Below are positions 54,243-61,217 of a DNA stretch of 64,000 nucleotides, piece after piece (within the stretch, counting starts at the first letter, position 1; every line of letters begins with the position of its first letter). This DNA is from Clostridia bacterium (GTDB lineage: Bacteria; Bacillota; Clostridia; UBA1212), in the NCBI GenBank assembly GCA_017444825.1, contig JAFSVU010000014.1, forward strand, positions 1-64,000, in the 5' to 3' direction. The notes under the pieces were generated by a model, which saw only the letters and a program-made list of their open reading frames with translations, searched no databases and had not been told where the DNA came from. The position numbers were made by a program, and so were the translations under genes.

Positions 54243-55427
54243 TTACATTACGTCGAAGAATCCGCCTGCTCTCGGAGGCTCGCTGGGGGTGAACGAGAAG
54301 AAGTCGTTGGGATCCGGAACTTCTACCTTAGGAGCGGGTTTTGCCTTGGTTTTGTCCTCGGCCGGTGCCTGAGGTGCATCGACGGAATTAATGAGGTTTA
54401 CGTTTGAGGGAACCGCAATTAGAACAGCGGTGCTGGACTCAACGGAGATGATCTCGCTGAAGCTGGCGTCGCAGCCCTTGCAGCATCCGCAGAGATAATC
54501 GCTGAAGCGGATTCTTGTGTTCTTATCGGGGATCTCGCTGAGGTTGCACACGACAACGATTCCTTTCTTAAGAAGTGACCCGACGAATGAAGCCTCTGAG
54601 ATCTCCTTCGGTCTAAGTACCTGTACTGTCAAGTTATCCATTGATTTTCCTCCATAGTTGGTGGCGCGTGCAGCTCCGCCGCTGTAGGGTGTGCCCGAGG
54701 GTGTGCCTGCCGCCGCTGTCGTATTGAAACCAACAACCGCTTTTGCTCTCACCGCTTCGGCGTTATCGTCCGCTTTTACGGGCTCACTGCCAAATGCCAG
54801 TGTTCTGGACTCGTATCTTGTATTGGGGCGTGATCTGAACGTTACGGGCTCTGTGGCGCCGCTGAACGAGAAATCTCTCTCAGCCGAAGCGCTGCCGCGG
54901 ATCTCTGAGCCGCGGTTTCCGGATGCAGTCACCGGTGATGCGAAAGGAACGCTCTGCGCAGGTTCCGAAGGCCTCGTATTTCCGAATACGACGGAACTGG
55001 ATGCGGGAACTCTCTCCACTGCCGGTCTTCTCTCGAAGGAAGTGTTCCTTGCAAGTGAGAAATCAACGCTGGAGTTATCCTCGTAGCTGTCGATACCGGT
55101 GTATTCGTTCCTGTGGGCGTATATGCTGCCTCTGGATGCTGCCGCAGGCTCCGGTCTTCTCTCACGGGCCTCTACAGGCGCAGGTCTTTGTATTCTCTCG
55201 ACCTCGCGCGGCTGCGGAGCAGGTCTTCTTGTGCGCTCAGGAATCTCTTTACGCTGCTCTGACATAGAAACAGCGGGCTTATTCTTCTTAACGTCGTCCT
55301 CCTCAAAGACCTCGTCCTCCTCCAGAAGAGCATCCTCTTCCAACGGACTGAACACGCCGACTACGTAATCTTTGATCTTGGTTGCGACGTTTTTCGCACC
55401 CGCAAAAAACTCACTTGATGAAGCCAT
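54243..55427 (-). CDS. sepF: SepF-like cell-division protein with long disordered linker and Cys cluster
   Basis: 394 residues, more than twice the usual SepF. An N-terminal amphipathic start and acidic region, a linker of about 200 residues rich in Arg, Pro, Ser and Glu, then a SepF core (about 267-345: QVLRPKEISEASFVGSLLKK, VVVCNLSEIP, IRFSDYL, IAVPSNV). Where normal SepF has a Gly-Ala-rich turn (SGACYALDGS), it has CGCCKGCDAS with Cys at 313, 315, 316 and 319. SepF tethers FtsZ to the membrane. The ATG at 55427 is chosen for its GAGGGGG site. YggS lies just upstream, as beside sepF in Bacillus. Confidence 0.78.
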   Translation of the reverse strand: MASSSEFFAGAKNVATKIKDYVVGVFSPLEEDALLEEDEVFEEDDVKKNKPAVSMSEQRKEIPERTRRPAPQPREVERIQRPAPVEARERRPEPAAASRGSIYAHRNEYTGIDSYEDNSSVDFSLARNTSFERRPAVERVPASSSVVFGNTRPSEPAQSVPFASPVTASGNRGSEIRGSASAERDFSFSGATEPVTFRSRPNTRYESRTLAFGSEPVKADDNAEAVRAKAVVGFNTTAAAGTPSGTPYSGGAARATNYGGKSMDNLTVQVLRPKEISEASFVGSLLKKGIVVVCNLSEIPDKNTRIRFSDYLCGCCKGCDASFSEIISVESSTAVLIAVPSNVNLINSVDAPQAPAEDKTKAKPAPKVEVPDPNDFFSFTPSEPPRAGGFFDVM

Positions 55428-55531
55428 CAAATATTCCCCCTCATCTTCTGTAAACTCAAAATTTTTTCTTAGGTATGGCCAATGCGAACTGCTCCGAAAA
55501 GCCGGCCCGCCGCGGATAAAATACACACTGT

Positions 55532-55560
55532 ATTTTAATATATTTATACCCGCTTTGCAA
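55532..55560 (-). promoter_or_regulatory. Promoter for sepF
   Basis: Minus-strand TTGCAA (55560-55555), 17-base spacer, TAAAAT (55537-55532). Confidence 0.65.
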
Positions 55561-55613
55561 TACCCAAATAATTCCGATTTACAGATAAAATTTTTGATTT
55601 CCCCCTGTTAATT

Positions 55614-55823
55614 TCACTTGCCGGCATTTCGGGAGGACCCGTCCGCCACGTCCTGTTTCAGATCGTCCACCTTCATGCTGAAAGGTATGCCGTTCTCCGA
55701 AACAAGGCGTGAAATACACATACGCAAATACGTCGGCAGGTCGATGCCCAGCTTACTGCAAATAGCTATAGCTTCATCTCTTGACTTTTCATCAGTCCTG
55801 AATTGAACCAGGTTGGTGGACAA
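55614..55823 (-). CDS. Orphan RelB/DinJ-like antitoxin or DNA-binding protein
   Basis: 69 residues with a ribbon-helix-helix start and a helical C-terminus: VQFRTDEKSRDEAIAICSKLGID, LPTYLRMCISRLVSE and GIPFSM match RelB/DinJ antitoxins. The TTG at 55823 with AGGAGGAGG nine bases upstream fits the family start; the longer frame adds a Lys/Arg-rich leader that overlaps the ribosome-binding site. No toxin gene (RelE/YafQ) is next to it: the downstream side carries sepF and the upstream side yggS. It may act as a solitary repressor. Confidence 0.72.
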   Translation of the reverse strand: MSTNLVQFRTDEKSRDEAIAICSKLGIDLPTYLRMCISRLVSENGIPFSMKVDDLKQDVADGSSRNAGK

Positions 55824-55858
55824 GAACCAACGCCTCCTCCTTTTGCTTTTGTAGGACA

Positions 55859-55893
55859 ATTATACAATATTGTGTAATCATTTGCAAGCAAAT
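55859..55893 (-). promoter_or_regulatory. Promoter of the RelB-like gene with two inverted repeats
   Basis: Minus-strand TTGCAA (55887-55882), 17-base spacer, TATAAT (55864-55859). ATTTGC-AA-GCAAAT (55880-55893) covers the -35 and ACAATATTGT (55864-55873) abuts the -10; both could be operators for the RelB-like protein. Confidence 0.6.
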
Positions 55894-55973
55894 ATTTTCA
55901 TATTTTTTCAGAAATTTGCATATTTCTTCAGTTGTTTTCAATTGATTACACTTTGGCAAGTGTCTCGGCACGC

Positions 55974-56002
55974 AAAAAAGAGAAGCAGTTTGCCCGCTTC
56001 TC
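55974..56002 (-). terminator. Terminator of yggS
   Basis: Minus-strand AGAGAAGC and GCTTCTCT (8 bp) followed by TTTTTT. An ACCAATG word (56004-56010) lies on its upstream side. Confidence 0.85.
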
Positions 56003-56039
56003 TCCATTGGTTATCAAAGTCTGCCCGGCCGCCCGAGGC

Positions 56040-56729
56040 TTATGCAAATACCGCCGTTCCGATCCTCACCATGGTCGCTCCCTCAAGGACCGCTTCCACG
56101 TAGTCGCCGCTCATGCCCATGGAAAGCTCTCCCATTGGAGCATTCGGAAGCCTCATTCCCCGTATACGCTCCTCAAGCTCGCGTGCTTTCGCAAAGATCG
56201 TTCTCAGTTCTTTCTCATCCGAACCAATGGGCGCCATTGTCATGACACCGCAAAGCTCCAGATCTTCGACTGCTGTAAACGCCTCAAGGAACCTGTCCAC
56301 CTCAGCCGCCGGCAGCCCCGTCTTGCTCTCCTCACCCGAAATATTGACCTCAAGAAGGCCCTTGACGGTAAGTCCGTGAGCTCCCGCATATTTTCCGATG
56401 GCCTCGGCAAGCTCGATCCTGTCCACGGAATGGATAAGTTCGACCTTTCCCGCGCAGTATTTGATCTTGTTGGTCTGAAGCTGTCCGATAAGATGCCACT
56501 TGATATCCCCGGAAAGATCTGCGAGGGCCTGCTGCTTTTCGCGAAGCAGCTGCGTACGGTTCTCCGCAAACTCCCGCTGACCGCACTTTACAGCCTCTCT
56601 GACCTCCTGCTCGCCCACCGTCTTAGACACGCAAATGAGCCGCACCGAGCCCTCCGGCCTTCCTGCCTTCATCTCCGCCCTGCGGATGTTCTCGTTTATT
56701 CTCTTCAGATTCTCGGAAATATTACCCAT
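56040..56729 (-). CDS. yggS: YggS/PLPBP-family pyridoxal-phosphate homeostasis protein
   Basis: 229 residues. LICVSKTV holds the PLP lysine (K36), FAENRTQ and WHLIGQLQTNKIKY are the family segments, SMGMSGDYVEA binds the phosphate. Known roles are PLP storage and amino-acid balance, with no enzymatic reaction established. In Bacillus the orthologue (ylmE) lies beside sepF, as here. The ATG is only a few bases beyond array G, whose AAAAAGGTG supplies the ribosome-binding site. Confidence 0.9.
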   Translation of the reverse strand: MGNISENLKRINENIRRAEMKAGRPEGSVRLICVSKTVGEQEVREAVKCGQREFAENRTQLLREKQQALADLSGDIKWHLIGQLQTNKIKYCAGKVELIHSVDRIELAEAIGKYAGAHGLTVKGLLEVNISGEESKTGLPAAEVDRFLEAFTAVEDLELCGVMTMAPIGSDEKELRTIFAKARELEERIRGMRLPNAPMGELSMGMSGDYVEAVLEGATMVRIGTAVFA

Positions 56730-56732
56730 GAC

Positions 56733-56862
56733 ACCTTTTTACTTATTACCTATTACCTTTTACTTATTACCTTAGCGGCACCCCTGTAACCTAAGGCGGC
56801 ACTCCCTTGCGCCAGCCACTTTTACCTATTACCTTTTACTTATTACTTTGTTCGGCACCTCT
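56733..56862 (-). repeat. Heptamer/GTGCCG array G
   Basis: On the minus strand it begins about 15 bases after the stop of the HlyD-like gene with GGTGCCGAAC, then TAATAAG, TAAAAGG, TAATAGG heptamers, GTGCCGC twice more, and further heptamers up to the yggS start. Confidence 0.8.
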
Positions 56863-56876
56863 CGCGCAGCGACCTG

Positions 56877-58835
56877 TCAGGATATCTGCTGCCCGTCATG
56901 CACCCTCTTGGAATCCACCACGTAGCACGTTCCTGCCGTGATGGTCGCGATCTTGCTCTGGGGCACGGGCGAGCCGTCCTTGTAGACGATGGTCGCGTCA
57001 TCGTAGGGCGAGTCAGTGATGATAGCCTTTTCGTTGTCCCAGGCCTTGATGCCTACGTACATGAACTGGACGTAGCCTGCCTTGACCACAGCAAGCCTTG
57101 CGGTGGTGTTGTTTTTGTCCCAATCGGAAAGAGCGGTGAGAGGCACGCAGTAGCCGCTGGATTTGCTGACGTCGAAGGTGACGTTCAGAGTCTTTGATTT
57201 GAGGCTGTTCTTGAGGCCCCTCATGGTGCTGATCACCACGTATTCGTCGTCCGAGAGGACCTTCTCGCTGACGTTGCCCACGGCCTGGTAGGTCAGGTCG
57301 CTGTTTTTGACTGTGAGGAGACCGCTGAGGTTGCTGACCGGCTTGGTTATTTTCAGGATAACGTAGTAGTTCTGGTCGCTTATGACGCTGCAGATCTTCT
57401 CCTCGGGCTGGACGTTCTGGTTAAGCTTGCTGTAGACATTGGCGTTTTCGAAGTTCGAGAGAGACGCTATCCGGAGGGTGCCGCTTTGGGCCGCCAGACT
57501 CTCGTAGAGCTCGTTTTCGGCATCGTCGTCATCGCTGATATGGAAACTCACCACACCCGCCTTTTCGGACCTCACAGGCACCATTTTCTCGTTAATGACG
57601 GTCTCCAGCTCCTCTTTTTCCCGCTTGAGGGTTAGGATGCTGTCATTGCCGTTTTCGGACTCGATGAGGAGTGCATTCCGCTCTGTGATCAATGCGTTTA
57701 TCGCGTTTTCCACTTCGCCGCAGCCCGTGACTGTGCCTGAAAGTCCCATCTCCGTGAGACGGGCCCGCTCCTCCTTGATCTTTGCGTTGATCTCGGTAAG
57801 TTTGATCTCGGTCTCAAGAAGCGTTGACTCGGAAACAAGGCTCACAAGGGCCAGGATCTTTGCATTGACCTGTTTAAGCCTCGCCAGCACGTTCCGGTTC
57901 TCTTCCTTTACGATATAACCAACGATACCGCCTGCCTCGACCCGGTCTCCCTCCTCAAGCTCCGACATAAAAATGCCCGTCGCATCGCTGTAGAGGGGTT
58001 CTGACTTTCTGGCAAAATAGGCTGTTGCGGCGCCCTGCTCTGTCACCTCGCCAAGGCTGACGTAGCCGAGCTTGAAGGTTCCGAAATCGATGCTGTTGAC
58101 GATAGAGATGCCTATGATAAGCACCACCGCCACGGCAATGCCGGCCATGACTATATACTTCCCCGCCTTGCTGAGTTTGTCGGAGGGCTTCTTTTTCTTC
58201 TTTTTTACGACGGGCTTCTTGGCAGGCTGGGGCGTCGCTTTTTTGGCAGGCTCGTCGTCCTCCGAAGGTACGCTGTAGAGAGGTGAGGGGCTGGGCTGTT
58301 TTTCCGCGCGGAAGCCGGCCTCCTCGCCGTATTCGTCAAGGCCGAAATCGACCCCTTCGCCGTCCGCATAATCGTCCGGATCTCCGTAGTTATCGTAAAG
58401 GTCCGCGGATCTTCTGTCGTAGCCCCGGGTCTCATCGTAACCTCTTGCTCTCTCCGCGTGGCCCCGGGAGCTGTCGCTGCTGCCCCAAAGACTCTCGCTG
58501 TAGTCTCCGGACGACCGTGATCCCCTGCGGAAATCCTCGTCATCCTCTTCGTAATAGCGGCCGTCCTCTTCACCGTCGGACACATAACCTCTGCTGCCGG
58601 ACTCATCGTAAATGCCGGTGTTTCTTCCGGCGCCCGGAGTTCTCCTTCTTTCGGCCTCGTTTTGTCTGGCTCTTTCGGCGGCAACGGCCTCCCGGTCTTT
58701 TTTCGCCTGATTACGGTCTCTTATAACAGCAGTCATGACAAGACGCGGGTCATCGTTATACAATACCCGCTTGTAGAAGGGAACGTTATTTTCTCTGAGC
58801 CAGCGCTCATATTCCTCTCTGCTGATGTCTTCCAT
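56877..58835 (-). CDS. HlyD/MFP-like membrane adaptor protein
   Basis: 652 residues. A charged, disordered, Arg/Ser/Tyr-rich N-terminal region (about 1-200) stays in the cytoplasm, a transmembrane helix (about 228-247) follows the basic KKKKKK stretch, then a barrel-sandwich hybrid (GVVSFH-, GDRVEAGGIVGYI), a coiled coil (about 318-415) and a C-terminal beta region (KTLNVTFDVSK, TARLAVVKAGYVQFMYVG). The fold matches HlyD-type adaptors, yet no ABC transporter lies near. Its ATG is part of an ACCAATG word. It is 19 bases after rodA. It may be a structural or division-related adaptor. Confidence 0.75.
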   Translation of the reverse strand: MEDISREEYERWLRENNVPFYKRVLYNDDPRLVMTAVIRDRNQAKKDREAVAAERARQNEAERRRTPGAGRNTGIYDESGSRGYVSDGEEDGRYYEEDDEDFRRGSRSSGDYSESLWGSSDSSRGHAERARGYDETRGYDRRSADLYDNYGDPDDYADGEGVDFGLDEYGEEAGFRAEKQPSPSPLYSVPSEDDEPAKKATPQPAKKPVVKKKKKKPSDKLSKAGKYIVMAGIAVAVVLIIGISIVNSIDFGTFKLGYVSLGEVTEQGAATAYFARKSEPLYSDATGIFMSELEEGDRVEAGGIVGYIVKEENRNVLARLKQVNAKILALVSLVSESTLLETEIKLTEINAKIKEERARLTEMGLSGTVTGCGEVENAINALITERNALLIESENGNDSILTLKREKEELETVINEKMVPVRSEKAGVVSFHISDDDDAENELYESLAAQSGTLRIASLSNFENANVYSKLNQNVQPEEKICSVISDQNYYVILKITKPVSNLSGLLTVKNSDLTYQAVGNVSEKVLSDDEYVVISTMRGLKNSLKSKTLNVTFDVSKSSGYCVPLTALSDWDKNNTTARLAVVKAGYVQFMYVGIKAWDNEKAIITDSPYDDATIVYKDGSPVPQSKIATITAGTCYVVDSKRVHDGQQIS

Positions 58836-58854
58836 TGGTTTTTACCTTAATCGA

Positions 58855-60012
58855 TCACTCACTGAAGAAGCCTTTTTCACGGCGCATCGAAATACTCATG
58901 ACCATGCCAACCGAAATGTAGTTTGCGAGCATAGCGCTGCCTCCCTGGCTCATAAAGGGGAGAGCAAGGCCCGTGATGGGGAGCAGACCCAGGTTCATTG
59001 CAATGTTCTGGACAATAACGACGAAAAAGCTGGCGAAGATACCGGCGGCAACGCAGCGCCCGAAGTAGTCCTGGGACCGCATGGATACCGAAAGCATTCG
59101 CAAAAGAATGACCGTAAAGAGCACGATGACCGCGACGGCGACTATGAATCCGCCTTCTTCGCACACCACGGAATAGATCATGTCCGTCAGTTTAACGAGG
59201 ATCTTATTGCTCCTGTTCATGGTCCCTTCGTTGAGACCCTGCCCGTAGACGCCGCCGTTGCCGATAGCTGTGAGAGAGCGGCGCAGCTGAAGCGTGTAGT
59301 CGAAATAGAGCTCATTGTCGGGGTCCAGGAAGCCCAGAAGTCTCGTTCTTCTGGTACCGTTCATGTAGAACTTCCACACAAACGGGATGCCCATGGCGCC
59401 TGCCACTACAGCTCCTACAAGGTAACGCAACCTGATCTCGCCCACAAAGATAACCACCATGAAGGTGATGATGTAGGTGATGGCCATTCCCAGGTCCTTC
59501 TGAAGGAAGACCAGAGCAAGGGGCAGAACAAATCCGAACAGTATGTGGAAGCCGTATTTTAGGGTCATGCCCTCGCGTTTGACCTTCTCCAGGTAGATTG
59601 CGATATAGATGACCATCGCCAATTTCATGAGCTCGGAGGGCTGGTACGTCGTAAAACCGAGGTTGAGCCAGCTCCGGCTTCCTCCGGAGTCGATACCGAT
59701 ACCGGGGAGGAAAACCGCCAGCATCAATCCGACATTTATGATAAAGAAGGGTATGTAGACCTTTTTGAAGTTTCTATAGTCGAAAAACGTGAACACGATG
59801 CACAGCACTATACCGATGACCAGTCCCAGTATCTGAATGATCATCTGACGCTGGCCGTGGTCCAGGTATTTGTCATACTGTGCGCTGCTGAGGTATACGA
59901 GCCCCACAGCGGTAACGGCAAGCACAGCAGAAAGAAGCATGTAGTCAAACTTTCTGAAGTAGTCTACACGCTCGCTGTGTTCTATTGAAACGTTGCTCAA
60001 ACTGCCGTTCAA
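58855..60012 (-). CDS. rodA: RodA/FtsW/SpoVE-family peptidoglycan polymerase
   Basis: 385 residues, about ten transmembrane helices. The polymerase active region includes NLGFTTYQPSELMKLA, QKDLGMAITY and FVGEIRLRYL, and the conserved GLALPFMSQGGS near the C-terminus. It polymerises lipid II together with a class B PBP during wall growth. The TTG start overlaps the lgt stop by four bases; RodA is favoured over FtsW by location and length, but the two are hard to tell apart. Confidence 0.88.
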   Translation of the reverse strand: MNGSLSNVSIEHSERVDYFRKFDYMLLSAVLAVTAVGLVYLSSAQYDKYLDHGQRQMIIQILGLVIGIVLCIVFTFFDYRNFKKVYIPFFIINVGLMLAVFLPGIGIDSGGSRSWLNLGFTTYQPSELMKLAMVIYIAIYLEKVKREGMTLKYGFHILFGFVLPLALVFLQKDLGMAITYIITFMVVIFVGEIRLRYLVGAVVAGAMGIPFVWKFYMNGTRRTRLLGFLDPDNELYFDYTLQLRRSLTAIGNGGVYGQGLNEGTMNRSNKILVKLTDMIYSVVCEEGGFIVAVAVIVLFTVILLRMLSVSMRSQDYFGRCVAAGIFASFFVVIVQNIAMNLGLLPITGLALPFMSQGGSAMLANYISVGMVMSISMRREKGFFSE

Positions 60013-61157
60013 TCTTCCTGTCTCTCCTCCGGCAAATCTTCTTCTGTCTCGGGCTCGGGCTCAGGCTCTTCAGCCTCAGGCTCGGGCTCGGGCTCTGTCT
60101 CAGACTCTTCAGCCTCAGAATCCTCATCCGCCTCTTCAGTTTCAGGATCCGGTTCCTCCGCACCATCCTCCGGCTTCTCCGCCAGTATCGCTGCGGCCCT
60201 GGAGAGGGACGATTCCTCTTCCTCCGTGTCCCCGGTCTCCTCTTTCTTAGCCTTCTTCACGCCCACGATGCCCCGCTCGTTTGCGTCCTCTATAACATCT
60301 GTAAGCTTCTTGCCTCTCACCTTAGCGTCGATAAAGAGGGCTATTCCCAGCACCACCAGTGCCACAGAAAGCCACTGCGAAACTCTTATGTCAACGCTTC
60401 CGATCTTCAGCATAAGGCTGTCTGTTCTCAGCCCCTCGACCAGCGCTCTCTCCGCGCCGTAAACGATCATGTAAAGAGCGGTGATCTCACCGACTTTTTT
60501 CTGGAATTTCTTCCTGTATATGACTATGAATACAAACCCCAGGATGCACCAGACCGACTCGTAGAGGAATGTGGGGTGGACGAGCTTGTCCCCCATGGTC
60601 TTCGAAATAACGTTTCCGGTCATACCGAAGATGGTATTGGTTTCGGAACCGTAGGCCTCCTGGTTGAAGAAATTGCCCCACCGGCCGATTCCCTGGCCCA
60701 GCATTATATAGGGCATTGCGAAATCAAGGAGATGCAGCAGGCTTCTTTTCTTTACCTTGGTCGCAACGACGGCCACTATCACGATGGCTATCACCGCGCC
60801 GTATATCGCAAGTCCGCCGTTCCAGATCTTTATGATCTCCCACGGGTTCTTCGAGTAGTAATCCAGCGAAAAGATCACGTAGTAGAGTCTGGCGCCGACG
60901 ATTGAAATCGGAAGTGCCCAGATAAAGTAATCCATGAGGTCGTTCCGGGATATGCCGTAAGACTCCGCCCGGCGCATGCCGAGAACAAGGCAAAGGACCA
61001 TGCCAAGGCATATCACGATGCCGTACATGTGGATCGTAAAGGGACCTATCTTGAACGAGCTGATGAGAGGATCGATCTTTATCCCTATATTCGGAAACGA
61101 AACGTAATCTCCCGTACCGCCGGCTTCCTGCGCCAGCAGCGCTGTCATTTCAAACAT
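60009..61157 (-). CDS. lgt: Prolipoprotein diacylglyceryl transferase with long acidic tail
   Basis: 382 residues. About seven membrane helices in the first 270, with the family signature GQGIGRWGNFFNQEAYG and preceding YGAVIAIV; it transfers diacylglyceryl to the lipobox Cys of the many lipoproteins seen in the window. About 90 residues after the last helix are an Asp/Glu/Pro-rich tail with no known counterpart in Bacillus Lgt. GGAGAA precedes the ATG. The stop overlaps rodA by four bases. Confidence 0.93.
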   Translation of the reverse strand: MFEMTALLAQEAGGTGDYVSFPNIGIKIDPLISSFKIGPFTIHMYGIVICLGMVLCLVLGMRRAESYGISRNDLMDYFIWALPISIVGARLYYVIFSLDYYSKNPWEIIKIWNGGLAIYGAVIAIVIVAVVATKVKKRSLLHLLDFAMPYIMLGQGIGRWGNFFNQEAYGSETNTIFGMTGNVISKTMGDKLVHPTFLYESVWCILGFVFIVIYRKKFQKKVGEITALYMIVYGAERALVEGLRTDSLMLKIGSVDIRVSQWLSVALVVLGIALFIDAKVRGKKLTDVIEDANERGIVGVKKAKKEETGDTEEEESSLSRAAAILAEKPEDGAEEPDPETEEADEDSEAEESETEPEPEPEAEEPEPEPETEEDLPEERQED

Positions 61158-61217
61158 ATCATTCTCCTTCTCCTTTGGCGTGTCATAACCAATGCCGCCG
61201 GGATCTGAAAAGTGTTT

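Noticed and set aside
55824-55859. Longer start for the RelB-like protein
   Set aside because: The extra Lys/Arg-rich residues overlap the AGGAGGAGG site; the start at 55823 fits both the site and the family length.
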